Notes: generated by a model not told the origin, from the sequence alone. Numbered from the stretch's first letter, positions 17,365-28,453 are shown. The stretch is 61,987 bases of DNA from Streptococcus suis 10581 (GCA_000440235.1 ALKQ01000020.1:1-61987), one strand, 5' to 3'. Made by a program: numbers and translations.

Positions 17365-20300
17365 CTACCCAACATACCGTATGACATTCATATCAGCGTT
17401 GAGATGATATTGTTCTGTGCGGAACCGTCCAATCTGTACCGAAGCGGTGAATATACCGTTATCGATATGGATAACACCTTGTGAAATATACATAACTTCT
17501 CTACCTGCAGAGAACATTGAAATCCGGTCATGACTAACTTTAATGGTTGAACTTGCATCATTCTTACCGATAATCAAACCCTCGTTAGAGCTTGACATAT
17601 AAGTATCAATAAATGTTTTCAGCTCTTTAAAACCGCCAAACTGCGTAACCAGCAACTCAATCCGTCTGCCCGCCTCCGCCAAATCCGCTTCTGCTTTGGC
17701 TTGGCTATCAGCATTTGCTTTTACAAATGATTGATAAGCTTTCTCGAGGTCACTAAGCGCATCCATAGATGCCTTTGCTTTAAGCTCTGCATCAAGTGTC
17801 TGCGCCCGCTCGTTTAGTGCATTGAGCTGCTCTTGGGTCAATGCTTGGTCGGCTTTTGCGTCGATACGTTTTTCAACATCGGCCTGCGCTTCGCCAAACG
17901 TTGTCGCAACTGTTCCTTCCTCTAGTTGCGGCTTGGTCAAATATAGGATGGAATTTGTAGTAAAGTTGTAAGCGTAGATATAGATTCTGACTTCTCTGTT
18001 GAAATCAATATCATCATTTAATTTTAGATTGCCAGATACTCTATGCCACTTGTTAATCGTAGATATATCGATTGTCGTTAGCCCAGAATGGAAATACTGC
18101 TGTCCCCTTTTATTGAAATAATAGATACCAAACCAAATTTTAGTACCAACACCAGTAGCAAAAATGTCTGCGGAGAAAGTATATTTACCCACTCTAAGGT
18201 CGCTTGCTTGCAATGTTTGGTAAAGTGCTTTCCAGTTGCGCTGACCATTAGACTCATTAAATTCAATAACTGGTCCGGTGCCATTAAATGATTCACGATA
18301 AAACGCATGATAAGATATTGTTGGATTTGTGATTCCACTGTTGTACATACTACCCCAATTAGGAATCTCTATATTCTTGTAGGTAGTACCTCCAACCGTA
18401 AATGTCTCAGAGCGCTCTTTCGGGTTCGAGAAAGTGGCGTTCCGTAAAATGTTCCGTCCACCAACCTCAATCTTCGCCCATCTATCAGCCCAGCGATACT
18501 TTGTCTTATCTGTACTATCAGCTTGGGTATAGTCTGAATAGTGGCCAATATACCGCTGACCATTATCCGACGTGGTCAGACCTGTGCCGTCTGCATTATC
18601 AGAATAAGCCCAATGAATGTACGGAGTTCGACCGTCTTCCCCCTTAGGTCCAGGAACACCATCTTTTCCATCCTTACCTTTCCATGGAGACCAACGATAA
18701 GAGCTAGGATTGGTGCTATCTGTGGCATTAAAATCTTGATACATGCCGATGTAAGCTTTTGTATGATCTGTCTGACTAAATCCTCCGCCAGTTGCATTAT
18801 CCGCATAAGCAATATGTGTATATTGCGTGCGACCATCAGCACCTTTAGGACCAGCTATCCCCTGGTCTCCCTTAGGCCCCTGAAGGCCTTGGATTCCCCG
18901 TGGACCTTGCGGACCTGCAGGCCCCTGTAGTCCTTGTGGACCTGTAGCCCCTCGGTCCCCCTTTGCGCCTGTAGGACCTATTTCCCCCATCTTAGCCACT
19001 GAGTAACCAGTTTCTGAAGTATTATCCGTATATGCCCAAACGGTTTTTGTCCACAAAAATTGACCGTTAGGGACGCTTGGTACCTGAGATGTCCATGACG
19101 TTGGCTGAATTGTGCCAGATGTCGATTTTCCGTAAGTAATCGTCGTTGAACGAATACCTACTCCGTCCTTACCAGCGATACCATCACGGCCAGTGTTTCC
19201 GTCACGACCAATACGAGAGACAGTGTAGCCAGTCTCCGTGTTGCCGTCTGTATAAGTCCATACCGTCTTAGTCCAAAGATAATTGCCAGGGGCAACAGTC
19301 GGAACTGCCGCAGTCCAACCAGTCGTCGGCGCCGTGGTCCCATTTGTTGAACTAGCATAAGTGACGGTCGTTGAACGAATACCCACTCCGTCACGACCTG
19401 GAAGTCCATCAGCCCCTCTTTGTCCAGGGTCTCCTTTGGGCCCGACTCCACCATCTCGACCATCCAATACGTTTACAAACGTCAGCTCATCAACCGCTAC
19501 CTCATCGTTACCTATGTATGCTGCCACCGTCAAAGTAGATGTATCTGTAACATCTGCACCACGGACTGTGTAGGTCATCCCCGTTTTCACAGCGCCATCC
19601 AAAGACCAGCGCCAAGTCACGTTGGCAGTTATTGGTCTACCGCCCTTGTAAAGAGTGGGTGTCACAATGGATTGACCAATTCCATTCTTGAAAATAACGC
19701 CATTATCAGTAGCCAGTTTGATAAGGTAGGGTTTAGAAGCTTCGAATAGTTCTTGCCAACGCTCCTGAATACCACTTGACAACTTGCTTTTAAGCGCTCT
19801 GACATTGTCAAATACAGTCTTATTCGTACTTGGCTTAGTGAAACTAATAGTTTGTTCTGAAACGCGCACTTCTAGCAACAAAGCGGGATAGAAATCTCCG
19901 TTGTAGACCTTGGCGGTATCTCCTATCTCCAAATCAACATAACCATCAATTTCATAAGTAACCGACGGATAAGCTGAACGCATTAACTCTTTGTAAGCCT
20001 GTGTCCTAAGTGTTTCCTTGCTTTTAGTATCCACAGTAATATCTTTGCGAGTATATTTATCACGATTGCCAGTAGAACCCGTCCATGTGGATGGGTATTT
20101 CTGCATAGAAATAGGAGCGTAGAGCATATCTCCTTGTTGGAAAAACTCCACCACTCCATTTTCATTTTTTACTTCCCAAGGTCCTAACCCTGCGATGGTT
20201 ATTTCTTGACCGTTTTCGCCTTGTGCAGTCGGTCTAATGGCATTGACAATCAAATCCGTTTTATCAATCTTACGCTTAATAGAACGAATATTTTTGCCTT

Positions 20301-20937
20301 TTTTCAAAATAATGTCGGACCGAACTTTTCCAACACCTTGATGTTTATCATCGTGTTCTCGATAGACGTTCAAGATAAAATCTTTGATAGTCCCGTTAGC
20401 GTTCAGTTTAACCTCAAAGTCGACCTCTGCATCAAACTTATTGGCCAGCGATAGAATACGGTTCAACTTGGTATCTTGACCTTCCCATCCAAGTGTGCGT
20501 TTTTGGTCTGAAATTTCGTTAACACCAATTCGTAAAGTCGCAAATTCCAACAAGCCCATAACATCGCAATATTCTTTGAATGTACGAGCTTTGTCAGATT
20601 TGAATGGATTGGTGTATTCGTTAGTCAATTCCAAGTTCAAATCTTTACAAGTACAGGTAATGGTATGTTCAGTCTCTTCAATAGTCATGACATTAAAGAG
20701 ATATGTCCGTCCTTTGTACACAAACGAAACGAAAGACCGATCATTCAGTGCATTTGTGGTTTGATAAGGGACAACATCCGTCTGGATAGTTTGTTTAAAT
20801 ACAGTAAATTCAAAAAGGCTACTTGCTTTACTCAGATAACGCGTCCACTTATCGTTGTAAAAATTCAAAGTCCCCTGTTTATTGTTATCAATAAAGGCAA
20901 CTTTTTGTAAATTGTTATCATGAATCGTTAAAATCAT
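17365..20937 (-). CDS. tail endopeptidase / receptor-binding tail protein with collagen-like repeats
   Basis: A 1190-aa mosaic tail-tip protein. The first 380 or so residues match the prophage tail endopeptidase (gp44/Tal-like) domain. Collagen-like Gly-X-Y blocks lie near residues 490-520, 590-605, 650-700 and 755-775. Between them are two copies of a roughly 67-residue module ([18 protein letters not shown]) and two of a roughly 57-residue module (HxAYxDNA, YIG, YRW). A beta-rich, carbohydrate-binding-like stretch follows (about 800-960), then a coiled coil (about 1040-1120) and a conserved C-terminal cap. It is likely the main receptor-binding protein. Confidence 0.85.
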   Translation of the reverse strand: MILTIHDNNLQKVAFIDNNKQGTLNFYNDKWTRYLSKASSLFEFTVFKQTIQTDVVPYQTTNALNDRSFVSFVYKGRTYLFNVMTIEETEHTITCTCKDLNLELTNEYTNPFKSDKARTFKEYCDVMGLLEFATLRIGVNEISDQKRTLGWEGQDTKLNRILSLANKFDAEVDFEVKLNANGTIKDFILNVYREHDDKHQGVGKVRSDIILKKGKNIRSIKRKIDKTDLIVNAIRPTAQGENGQEITIAGLGPWEVKNENGVVEFFQQGDMLYAPISMQKYPSTWTGSTGNRDKYTRKDITVDTKSKETLRTQAYKELMRSAYPSVTYEIDGYVDLEIGDTAKVYNGDFYPALLLEVRVSEQTISFTKPSTNKTVFDNVRALKSKLSSGIQERWQELFEASKPYLIKLATDNGVIFKNGIGQSIVTPTLYKGGRPITANVTWRWSLDGAVKTGMTYTVRGADVTDTSTLTVAAYIGNDEVAVDELTFVNVLDGRDGGVGPKGDPGQRGADGLPGRDGVGIRSTTVTYASSTNGTTAPTTGWTAAVPTVAPGNYLWTKTVWTYTDGNTETGYTVSRIGRDGNTGRDGIAGKDGVGIRSTTITYGKSTSGTIQPTSWTSQVPSVPNGQFLWTKTVWAYTDNTSETGYSVAKMGEIGPTGAKGDRGATGPQGLQGPAGPQGPRGIQGLQGPKGDQGIAGPKGADGRTQYTHIAYADNATGGGFSQTDHTKAYIGMYQDFNATDSTNPSSYRWSPWKGKDGKDGVPGPKGEDGRTPYIHWAYSDNADGTGLTTSDNGQRYIGHYSDYTQADSTDKTKYRWADRWAKIEVGGRNILRNATFSNPKERSETFTVGGTTYKNIEIPNWGSMYNSGITNPTISYHAFYRESFNGTGPVIEFNESNGQRNWKALYQTLQASDLRVGKYTFSADIFATGVGTKIWFGIYYFNKRGQQYFHSGLTTIDISTINKWHRVSGNLKLNDDIDFNREVRIYIYAYNFTTNSILYLTKPQLEEGTVATTFGEAQADVEKRIDAKADQALTQEQLNALNERAQTLDAELKAKASMDALSDLEKAYQSFVKANADSQAKAEADLAEAGRRIELLVTQFGGFKELKTFIDTYMSSSNEGLIIGKNDASSTIKVSHDRISMFSAGREVMYISQGVIHIDNGIFTASVQIGRFRTEQYHLNADMNVIRYVG

Positions 20938-22434
20938 CTATAGGTGCCTTTCTTCTATATTTACAGAGACGGTCGGAGTCTTTTGAATAAAGCTAGACAA
21001 CAAAATCTCTAATTTAGACTTACCAGGCGGAATAACCAAATCCCAGCCAGACCCATCTACAACCTGATGATTTGCGGGTAGTCCGTCAATTGTAACCAAG
21101 TCTTTTTCGACATCCAACACTACGGTAGAACCAATCTGAAAACGATTAGGAACATCCACAGTTCCGGTCACAAAATCCTTGCGATAGACTATACTGTCTA
21201 AATACATGTGATGGATATGTGGGTGACTTCCCAAAGCGCCTAAAGCGACGTGAATCTTGGCAGATTTCCGACCTTTGATTTCAGGCACATAGAATTGAGG
21301 ATACGAACCCCACCAATGAACTTGTAACATATCATCACGTCTTAGAATATCCGCCCAACCTCTCTCTGCATTGAATGGATTGTCGCTATCTAAATGCGTG
21401 CATTTAAACGGCCAACTCCTCAAAATCTTGTATCCACTACGCCCATCTGAGACAAGCAGATTAAATTCCGAGTCTACACCGTTTCCACGTTTGAATGTTT
21501 CGACACCATACAAAAAACGGCCCTCTGTATCAGAAACCGTTAATTTGATAAAACCTTTTTGCATGACACTTCCTGCCCAGAAGATTTGCCTCCACCAAAT
21601 ATACTCATTCAAAGCACCTCTATCACTACTACTGTCCAGCGGAATTCCCCAAGTAATAGAACCTGCATGATGCGGGCCAGAACCAGCACCTCGACTCCCC
21701 ATAGCTAAGTGCGGGCGACCAAACTCATTTTTTATATACAGTTGAGTGTCCAACGATTGCGATAAATCATTGAGAATAGCTGTATTTTTTTGACCCTGCG
21801 CAAAGCCTTTGACAATACCATTGTTAGAGACATAATCGAAAAGAATTTCCGAACGCTTGTACGTCTCCGTATCCGCTTCTTCTCTGTCTCCGATTTCTAG
21901 AGCGGTGTTTAGGTTTACGATGCCGATATAGCCGTTTTCGGAGTTGTGTTTTACCGTAATGACAGGAGGAGCGGGTACATTGCCGTTATTCACTAAATCA
22001 AAGACCAGTTTCCCATTCTCTTCTCTTGGATTGTCAAAACGTTTATAGGCAGTCGAATGAGCGACGCCGTCAGGGATTAGAAATTCTATTTCCCCCTTTT
22101 GATACCAACTACGAATATTGTCTGGTTCAATCTCACCAGTAACTAACGCCAGATAATATTTATCGGGTTCATCAGAAAAGGTTAAGCGCGCCACCTCGTC
22201 AGTTCGAAATACACCGGCTAATTCGTGCTTAACACTTTCTAAATTTGTCCCTTTAAGAGTAAAACCGACTTTGATAGTTTTAGGACCTATTTTTATATCA
22301 TGTACGTTAACACCAATAGCTGGAGCGTCATTTGTTGAGACACTCCTACTATTGCCGATAGAACGTTTAATATCAGTAATGCGCATGACTTGCGATAAAT
22401 CATAGCCATTAAAAACAACTGATAAATTTGTCAT
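20938..22434 (-). CDS. distal tail protein (Dit family)
   Basis: A 498-aa protein of the siphophage tail family. The N-terminal segment (MTNLSVVFNGYDLSQVMRITDIKR) is typical of Dit, the hub joining tail tube to baseplate. It is longer than the minimal Dit of about 250-300 aa. The extra middle and C-terminal parts (around 190-400, HHAGSITWGIP and following) look like inserted carbohydrate-binding modules, as in evolved Dits. It lies between the tape measure and Tal-type genes, as expected, and its stop adjoins the next start. Confidence 0.85.
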   Translation of the reverse strand: MTNLSVVFNGYDLSQVMRITDIKRSIGNSRSVSTNDAPAIGVNVHDIKIGPKTIKVGFTLKGTNLESVKHELAGVFRTDEVARLTFSDEPDKYYLALVTGEIEPDNIRSWYQKGEIEFLIPDGVAHSTAYKRFDNPREENGKLVFDLVNNGNVPAPPVITVKHNSENGYIGIVNLNTALEIGDREEADTETYKRSEILFDYVSNNGIVKGFAQGQKNTAILNDLSQSLDTQLYIKNEFGRPHLAMGSRGAGSGPHHAGSITWGIPLDSSSDRGALNEYIWWRQIFWAGSVMQKGFIKLTVSDTEGRFLYGVETFKRGNGVDSEFNLLVSDGRSGYKILRSWPFKCTHLDSDNPFNAERGWADILRRDDMLQVHWWGSYPQFYVPEIKGRKSAKIHVALGALGSHPHIHHMYLDSIVYRKDFVTGTVDVPNRFQIGSTVVLDVEKDLVTIDGLPANHQVVDGSGWDLVIPPGKSKLEILLSSFIQKTPTVSVNIEERHL

Positions 22435-25400
22435 TAAATCCTCCTTAACATCATATCGATTTTATCTGCTGGACTCTGATAGTGAGAGAGTTTTTCTCCC
22501 AACCTGCCTACCAAAGTTCCATCCTCAAGCACCATGTAAACAGGTCTTTGCAAAGCTTCTTCTGCAATCTCCAATGCACGATTGACTTGTTCTTTAGATT
22601 TATCAAACACATGTTCGATTTTTTCGGTCACAGTATGCTTGCTACTACTTCTTACCGTCACTTGACTAGCCAAGCTCTTATCCAATCCTAGTGACACTTC
22701 TGGTGCAGTAATCGTAACTGACTGTTTCAGTTTAGCCATTGTACGTTCAAGGACATCTTTATCTGCTTCGATACCGACCGCGATACCTTGAGGAATAAAT
22801 CGCCCGACTTCATCTCTCATGACACGAGACGGAGAGTGAATATCTAAAGCACGCTTAATCGTAGAAGTTACTCGACTTGCCACAGAATTAGCGGCAGCGA
22901 TAGCAACTCCAGCATTAGCTTGGATACCGCCTGCCAAACCTTGCATCGCCATTGCTCCAATTTCCGAAAATCTACCGCTGATTCCTGAAAAAGGTTCTCT
23001 CAATTTAACTGCTAGATTCTTCACTTTGCCAACTGGAGAATTAGTGCCGTTAGTGATACCATTCGCAAGACCTTCCGTGATATGCCCACCAAACTCGGTA
23101 AACACTCTTGAAGGCGAGTGAATACCTAGATTTTCCTTGAACCCTTGTTGTATTTTTGTCCCCACAGACTTCGTGGCTTCTACAGCTTTAGCAGAGCCAT
23201 TTTCTATTCCTACTGCCGCACCGTTAAGGACTTCTTCGCCCAACGAAGCAAAATTGGCATTTGCTAGTTCAGCTTGCAAGCCGCTTGTTATATTGGTTAC
23301 TAGACCTTTTACCTTATCTGGTATCTCTACACCGGCAGAGTCCATAACGCTTCCCATAGCGTTTTTAGCCGCTTCTGCGTTAGTTCTAAAATTCTCTTGC
23401 AAGACCGCCAACTCTTCATCGGTCGCATTAACAAAAACCTGAGTTTGCGCAGCGCCTTCTGGACCCATTTGACGTAACTGCTCTAAGACTCCCTGGTCAA
23501 CACCACGTTCTGCCAAAATAGCAAGGTTAGAGGACCACTGTTCAATAGCGGCACGGTTCGTCTCTAAATTAGCATTGATTTGTTCAATCGATATAGCCGA
23601 TTTTTGCTCGATTGCGTCAAACATACCTGTCGTTGTTTCAAGTAGCTCGCCATACTTAGAACGCATATTATCAATAGCTGTTTTTTGTGCTTCTGACATA
23701 TTTTCATAAGCAATGACTTGTCGATTTGTACCATTTTCGGCTGCAGCAGCCATTGCTTCGGCTGCTGCTTGCTGGACTGCAGAAGTTTGCTCGTACTCAG
23801 TCTGTAAAGCAGCCTGAGTTGCTTGTAGTTCAAGTTCCTGTTCGTTCAGCTTTTTCAACTCTTCTCGTCGCTTAGCGTCTGAAACATCAGAAGCGTTGTT
23901 CCACTCCGTACGCAACTTGGCAATCTCAGCTAATTGCGCTCCAATATCAGCACGTTGTTGCTCAATATCCAGCAAGTTTTTTTGGCTAGTTTCCCATGTA
24001 CTCTCAGCCTCCATTGCAGATATACGAGCGTTAATCTGTTCGGCATTGTGCGACAACGAATCCGTGTTTTTATCGTAGGCCAAGTTCAAACCTTCCACAG
24101 AGTCATTAAGTGTCTGAATCTTCTTCTGCAAATTCTTCTTATCGGCGGCAGACTTATTCTCTTTTTGTGAAAGAGCGACAATTTCCGCAGAAAGTTTTTT
24201 ATACGATTCACGATTAGCTTCCACGTCTTGTAGGCTATCTTTTCGTGCTACTGCACTATCTTTAACAGATTTCTTTAGATTGTCTGTGCTTTCTGCCAAC
24301 TCCTCTTGCGCTTTAGACAGACGCTTAGACTCTTCTGATTCCCTTGTCAGCCATTGCCATAACGCAACACCAGCACCGACTAACAATCCGATACCTGCGA
24401 TTACCCAGCCTATAGGACCTGTTAAAGCAGTAAGAGCAACATTAAACGCCGTTACAGCTGCGGTGCTTGCAATGGTTGCAAAAGTTTGAATACTAATAGC
24501 TCCCGTTAACAGACCATGAACTAGAACACCCGCTGACATAGCCTTATATTTCAACATTTCGGCTGTAGTGTTGGCATTAGTTGCAGCAGTAGATAGTACA
24601 GTGACAACTTGCTCCGCAGTCATCGCTTTTGTTTTCAAAGCATGGGCTAGAGCAGACATTTTCAACACGCCTAATTGTTGCATTCTAGCTACAGTTTCTG
24701 CCATTGTCTGTGTTTTGCTAACTGCTTGCACCGCAAGGAGAGATTTCATAGTTGTGGCTTGCATACCAGCGGCTGCGCTTGTTTGGATAAGCAGTACCCG
24801 CAACTTCTCGATACCGCTAATAACCGTATTAGCTGCCCTCATCGCCAAAATAGCTGAGCCTAAAGTTATCAATACGGGGGTCAAGGCTTGTGCTGTATCA
24901 ATACCTTTATCCAAAACACCAAACAAAAAAATGAATACAGGAGTAGAAGACTTGATTGCACCGTTTACAACTTTGAAAGCAGCAGTAATCACTACCTTCA
25001 TGCTATCGAAGTGCTCTGCGATAGTTTTTCCTGATACTTCTTTAGATAAATCATCTAAAGCTTTAATTGTCCCAGCTACACCACGGACAACTGCGTTTTT
25101 TAAGTTATTAAACGATGTAGCAATCCCTTTACTGTTTTCTCGAGCTAACTCCGCAAAACCTCCTACCCCCTTGTCTAATTCAACTAATCTGTTTGAAAAT
25201 TGATCAAAGGTAATTTGTCCGCTCTTCAAAGCTGCATAAAAGTCACGTTGTGCGGATCTTCCTGCAAATCCAAAACTTTCAGCAGTCTTTTGTAGAGCAT
25301 ACGGCATTGTTTCTTGCAACGTCTTCCATGATTGCAAGTCCACTGTCCCCGCAGATAACATCTGGCTAAACTGGTCTAGACCACGACTTGCATCTGCACT

Positions 25401-25835
25401 TGAAGCGCCTGAGGCAAGGAATGCGTTATTCAAGGCTAGTGTAGTATCTGTAGATTTCCGAAGATTTCCCGTAATAGACGTCAATCGTTGAGCTGTACCC
25501 ACAACCTCATCCAGAGTTGTAGGTAGCCCGTCAATGCCATTTGCGAGCTTGTCTGTTGAACTAGCAACATCTTCTGCACTATGGCCCATCGCTTTCATAA
25601 CTCGAGGGAATTTTTCCAATGTATCAAATCGTTTAATAGCTCCATCAAGCGAGCTAACCAGTAAATCGACACCTTTTTTAGCTAAAGAGAAAACCGCTCC
25701 GCCCAAAGCGAAGTTCTTGAGGGAAGTAGAGCCTTTTTTGCCTTTTTCCGCAACCTTATCCAGTTCATTATTTAAGACCTTGACTTGCTTACCATCAACA
25801 TCAACTAGTATGGTTACCTTTCCATCAGCTGCCAT
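22434..25835 (-). CDS. tail tape measure protein
   Basis: About 1133 aa, the longest tail gene before the tip, rich in Ala, Lys and Gln with long helical stretches. Hydrophobic segments near residues 310-345 and 450-500 match the membrane-active part of tape measure proteins. The N-terminal domain (ALQKTAESFGFAGRSAQRDFYAALKSGQITFDQF) is the TMP core seen in siphophages. Late repeats of the form GIHSPSRV are present. The start at ATG 25835 follows GAGGAGG. By the usual length rule a tail of roughly 150-170 nm is expected. Confidence 0.92.
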   Translation of the reverse strand: MAADGKVTILVDVDGKQVKVLNNELDKVAEKGKKGSTSLKNFALGGAVFSLAKKGVDLLVSSLDGAIKRFDTLEKFPRVMKAMGHSAEDVASSTDKLANGIDGLPTTLDEVVGTAQRLTSITGNLRKSTDTTLALNNAFLASGASSADASRGLDQFSQMLSAGTVDLQSWKTLQETMPYALQKTAESFGFAGRSAQRDFYAALKSGQITFDQFSNRLVELDKGVGGFAELARENSKGIATSFNNLKNAVVRGVAGTIKALDDLSKEVSGKTIAEHFDSMKVVITAAFKVVNGAIKSSTPVFIFLFGVLDKGIDTAQALTPVLITLGSAILAMRAANTVISGIEKLRVLLIQTSAAAGMQATTMKSLLAVQAVSKTQTMAETVARMQQLGVLKMSALAHALKTKAMTAEQVVTVLSTAATNANTTAEMLKYKAMSAGVLVHGLLTGAISIQTFATIASTAAVTAFNVALTALTGPIGWVIAGIGLLVGAGVALWQWLTRESEESKRLSKAQEELAESTDNLKKSVKDSAVARKDSLQDVEANRESYKKLSAEIVALSQKENKSAADKKNLQKKIQTLNDSVEGLNLAYDKNTDSLSHNAEQINARISAMEAESTWETSQKNLLDIEQQRADIGAQLAEIAKLRTEWNNASDVSDAKRREELKKLNEQELELQATQAALQTEYEQTSAVQQAAAEAMAAAAENGTNRQVIAYENMSEAQKTAIDNMRSKYGELLETTTGMFDAIEQKSAISIEQINANLETNRAAIEQWSSNLAILAERGVDQGVLEQLRQMGPEGAAQTQVFVNATDEELAVLQENFRTNAEAAKNAMGSVMDSAGVEIPDKVKGLVTNITSGLQAELANANFASLGEEVLNGAAVGIENGSAKAVEATKSVGTKIQQGFKENLGIHSPSRVFTEFGGHITEGLANGITNGTNSPVGKVKNLAVKLREPFSGISGRFSEIGAMAMQGLAGGIQANAGVAIAAANSVASRVTSTIKRALDIHSPSRVMRDEVGRFIPQGIAVGIEADKDVLERTMAKLKQSVTITAPEVSLGLDKSLASQVTVRSSSKHTVTEKIEHVFDKSKEQVNRALEIAEEALQRPVYMVLEDGTLVGRLGEKLSHYQSPADKIDMMLRRI

Positions 25836-26406
25836 CTTCTTCCTCCTCTCCGTCATCTAATCGATATTTAGCTTGTAGCTGTCTCATTTTCTGTCTATAG
25901 TCAGAACTTTCACCGCTACTTGGTTTCCATGCGCGAATTTGCACGATTTGTTGCATAACCGTATTATCTGGTAAGGAATTAAGTAGAGCTTTAAATTCTT
26001 GCCACGATAGTTGATTCTGAACTTTCAACAAATTAATTCCATAAGCTTGTAAAAAACTAGCATAGATGTATTCTGCGTCTTTCTCTAAATCTATTAGACG
26101 CGGACCTGTTTCCTCATTCTTGATTTGAGGCATCGGATTCCCTTGCCTGTCATACTGCACTTCGTCGTCTTCTTGACTATCAATAAAATGCTTACGAATG
26201 TGTAGCCACAAATCAATTGCAAGAGAAAACTCAACATCAAAATTACCTGTAATAATACCGACACAAGACTGGACTTTATCCAAGTCAGACAACAAATCAT
26301 CTCGTAGACAATCAAATGTATCTAAGACTTTATTAAAAGATAGGTCTAACGGATAAACGACACCATCAAATTCGAAACTGTCATAAAGAGGGTCATTTAA
26401 TCTCAT
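25825..26406 (-). CDS. Gp15-family tail assembly protein
   Basis: A 193-aa protein starting MRLNDPLYDSFEFDGVVYPLDLSFNKVLD, which matches the bacteriophage Gp15 family. It sits between the tail chaperone-like gene and the tape measure, the position of tail assembly chaperones. It overlaps the tape measure start by 11 bp. I saw no slippery frameshift site joining it to the upstream gene, so they appear to be separate proteins. Confidence 0.8.
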   Translation of the reverse strand: MRLNDPLYDSFEFDGVVYPLDLSFNKVLDTFDCLRDDLLSDLDKVQSCVGIITGNFDVEFSLAIDLWLHIRKHFIDSQEDDEVQYDRQGNPMPQIKNEETGPRLIDLEKDAEYIYASFLQAYGINLLKVQNQLSWQEFKALLNSLPDNTVMQQIVQIRAWKPSSGESSDYRQKMRQLQAKYRLDDGEEEEDGS

Positions 26407-26414
26407 TTGACCAC

Positions 26415-26867
26415 CTACTTCTTAGCAGTTTTAGATTTTTTCTTATATTTGTTGATACGTTCTTTTACAATGTTTTCACGCTCAATTTTCAACTCAGACA
26501 ATTTCGCTTCAATCAATGTAGCTACCTTTTCAAGCGTTAAATCTAATGCTTGATGGTCTGGAAATTCTGCATATAATTTCTTGAATGTCCCGTCACCAAA
26601 GAGTAGATCATACTGAATTTCAAGTAGTTTTTTCTCTAGGTCGATAGCTCCAATCAAGGTGTCCTTAGTAATACCTTCTTCTAAGCTATTATCCAAATTC
26701 GCTTCGACGATTGATTTTTCAAACTCTGCCAACCGTTTTTGAGCTTCCTGTTCCAAATCGAAGAAAGTCACTAAAAATTCATCGGAAGTATCAAACCAAA
26801 GTTCTACCGGCCCAATACTGACTGGAAAACCGCTACGAACAACATCAACACTGATACCGTTTGCCAT
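26415..26867 (-). CDS. putative tail assembly chaperone
   Basis: A 150-aa, mostly helical protein with a Lys-rich C-terminus (KYKKKSKTAKK). It is placed directly between the major tail protein and the Gp15-like gene. That position and its size suggest the first tail assembly chaperone. No motif proves the function. The ribosome site AAGGAG precedes the ATG. Confidence 0.65.
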   Translation of the reverse strand: MANGISVDVVRSGFPVSIGPVELWFDTSDEFLVTFFDLEQEAQKRLAEFEKSIVEANLDNSLEEGITKDTLIGAIDLEKKLLEIQYDLLFGDGTFKKLYAEFPDHQALDLTLEKVATLIEAKLSELKIERENIVKERINKYKKKSKTAKK

Positions 26868-26887
26868 ATCTTCTCCTTTTCAATAAA

Positions 26888-26913
26888 CAAAAAGAGAGGT
26901 ACAAGACCCCTCT
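26888..26913 (-). terminator. attenuator-like hairpin after the major tail gene
   Basis: On the minus strand AGAGG and CCTCT form a short stem followed by CTTTTTG, overlapping the major tail stop. It may reduce readthrough into downstream tail genes, as expected after a high-copy structural gene. Confidence 0.5.
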
Positions 26914-27367
26914 AGCCACCTACTGGCACAGACTCTTCCGGAATAGAGTTATAGGAAATCTTACATCCAAACTTCTCGTACTCAGAAGCTGCCCCAGAAC
27001 CTGCAATAATTTCGGTTACAGTCGCAAGTCCGACCCACTCTTTCTTCTTATCAGCAGATACGACTTTGTGCCAGACAAGACGGTCGTTTCCTAATTTGAG
27101 TTTCAAATCAGCGATATGCTTCTGCGCCTTGTCTTCGGGGTCGTACAACCCTTCAAATGAATAGGCAACTTTTACACCAGTAACGACCGTTTCCTCTGTC
27201 CCATCACTGTCGTAATAGGCCTGTTCATCAACTTTTTCGTCTGTATCATCCGTTACATCAGAAATCCATCTAGCCAATTCAAGCCATGCGTCTATGCTTG
27301 GTTTGGCGTCAATGGATGTAAACGGTGCAATAAAATGCCCACGCAGTGCGTTCTTATGCTTTGCCAT
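26912..27367 (-). CDS. major tail protein
   Basis: A 151-aa beta-rich acidic protein (MAKHKNALRGHFIAPFTSID, later GVKVAYSFEGLYDPEDKAQ and GLATVTEIIAGSGAASEYEKFGC). Size, composition and place between the connector genes and the tail chaperone fit the tube-forming major tail protein. A hairpin follows the stop. Assignment is mainly by synteny. Confidence 0.78.
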   Translation of the reverse strand: MAKHKNALRGHFIAPFTSIDAKPSIDAWLELARWISDVTDDTDEKVDEQAYYDSDGTEETVVTGVKVAYSFEGLYDPEDKAQKHIADLKLKLGNDRLVWHKVVSADKKKEWVGLATVTEIIAGSGAASEYEKFGCKISYNSIPEESVPVGG

Positions 27368-27371
27368 ATGA

Positions 27372-27767
27372 TTAATTCTCCTTTAATTGTGTTATATTTA
27401 CTTTTGCGTTTAATAAAAAGACAAGCCACCCTTGCTCATGAACCTCATTCATAAACGGACGACTCGTCACCTCTATATCTTCTAATTCAAAGCTCCCGTT
27501 AGCGCTAGGCAGGTCTTCTAGAACCTCCAAAAGACTCGCTATCTGCCAAAGAGATTCCTCAGCTAATTGACCTTGTTTAGACTTAATTGCAATCTCGATA
27601 TTAAGTGTTAATTCTCTCGTACCATCGTAGTATACCCTTTTCACCGAGCTGCCTGGCAGAGTATAGACAACCAAACTTTCTTGGTCATCTAAATACCCTA
27701 TTTTCATTTGAAAGGGCAAATTCAGGTTTTCGTTAATATGTTTTTTAAGTTGATTAAGAAAGTCCAT
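27372..27767 (-). CDS. head-tail connector / minor capsid protein (tail terminator position)
   Basis: A 131-aa protein starting MDFLNQLKKHINENL. The upstream stop and this start overlap as TAATG, so I chose 27767 rather than a longer frame. It corresponds to the third of three small minor-capsid-type proteins in this phage group and sits where tail terminators or neck proteins are encoded. Function is from position. Confidence 0.7.
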   Translation of the reverse strand: MDFLNQLKKHINENLNLPFQMKIGYLDDQESLVVYTLPGSSVKRVYYDGTRELTLNIEIAIKSKQGQLAEESLWQIASLLEVLEDLPSANGSFELEDIEVTSRPFMNEVHEQGWLVFLLNAKVNITQLKEN

Positions 27768-28111
27768 TAGAAACCTGCTCCTTTCACAAAACGCTGAACC
27801 CAATCCGTCATGTGGATTGCTTTAGCTTTTTCGTCCCAACGTTTTCCAGTGCCTGGCGTTGTATACTTCCTGAAAGTAACAATTCCATTTTTACCGTAGA
27901 ACTGTGCTCTAGCGTATACCGTATTCCATGATACCTCTTTCCCGTCACGAGACATATGACCAGAAGGTCTCAAATGTCCCTCTCGGTTAGGTACGTATAG
28001 GTCACTATCTAGCAAAATTTGGCTAGACATCGCAATGTGCCCTCTACGAATATTGTGGTCGCTCAGTTTCTTTTTTGCCCCCTTCAAATCAATTTGAATC
28101 GAAATAGACAC
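27767..28111 (-). CDS. minor capsid / neck protein 2
   Basis: A 114-aa basic protein (SISIQIDLKGAKKKLSDHNIRRG, later FRKYTTPGTGKRWDEKAKA) matching the Minor_capsid_2 / HK97-gp10-like neck group by pattern and position. It overlaps its neighbours at both ends, as part of a tightly packed connector block. Confidence 0.75.
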   Translation of the reverse strand: MSISIQIDLKGAKKKLSDHNIRRGHIAMSSQILLDSDLYVPNREGHLRPSGHMSRDGKEVSWNTVYARAQFYGKNGIVTFRKYTTPGTGKRWDEKAKAIHMTDWVQRFVKGAGF

Positions 28112-28452
28112 TACAGTACCTCCAATTCTACTGAATACAGCGCGTCTTTAAATGGTTCCTTATTTGGAATAACATTGACGATAACATGGTCAACTCCATC
28201 AAAACGAAGTATTGACTGTTCTTTGAAATTAGGTAACGGAGTAGTCAATCCTTGGTAACATAGCACAACTGCTTTATACTGGATTTCCTTGCTCTTTCCG
28301 TTCCAAGAATATTTCGATGAGCGGTCGATTCGCACATGGTGAATTGTCTGTTCATCACCATACTCTCGTTTGTTATAATCGCCTTCTCCGATATACTCCA
28401 AATAGCCGACAGTTTCATTCAAGATTTCTATAGGTGGCTTTGGCATTCTCAT
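28111..28452 (-). CDS. minor capsid / head completion protein 1
   Basis: A 113-aa beta-rich protein starting MRMPKPPIEILNETVGY, with YSWNGKSKEIQYKAVVLCYQG and FDGVDHVIVNVIPNKEP. It matches the Minor_capsid_1 type that acts as a head closure or stopper protein. It is located second in the four-gene connector block after the capsid gene. Confidence 0.75.
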   Translation of the reverse strand: MRMPKPPIEILNETVGYLEYIGEGDYNKREYGDEQTIHHVRIDRSSKYSWNGKSKEIQYKAVVLCYQGLTTPLPNFKEQSILRFDGVDHVIVNVIPNKEPFKDALYSVELEVL

Positions 28453-28453
28453 A

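Noticed and set aside
24568..25203. 211-aa plus-strand frame opposite the tape measure gene
   Set aside because: Antisense shadow of an Ala-rich helical gene; its composition and lack of ribosome site argue against coding.
25825..26867. Programmed frameshift joining the two tail assembly genes
   Set aside because: The two frames have separate starts and ribosome sites, do not overlap, and no slippery heptamer was seen near the first stop.
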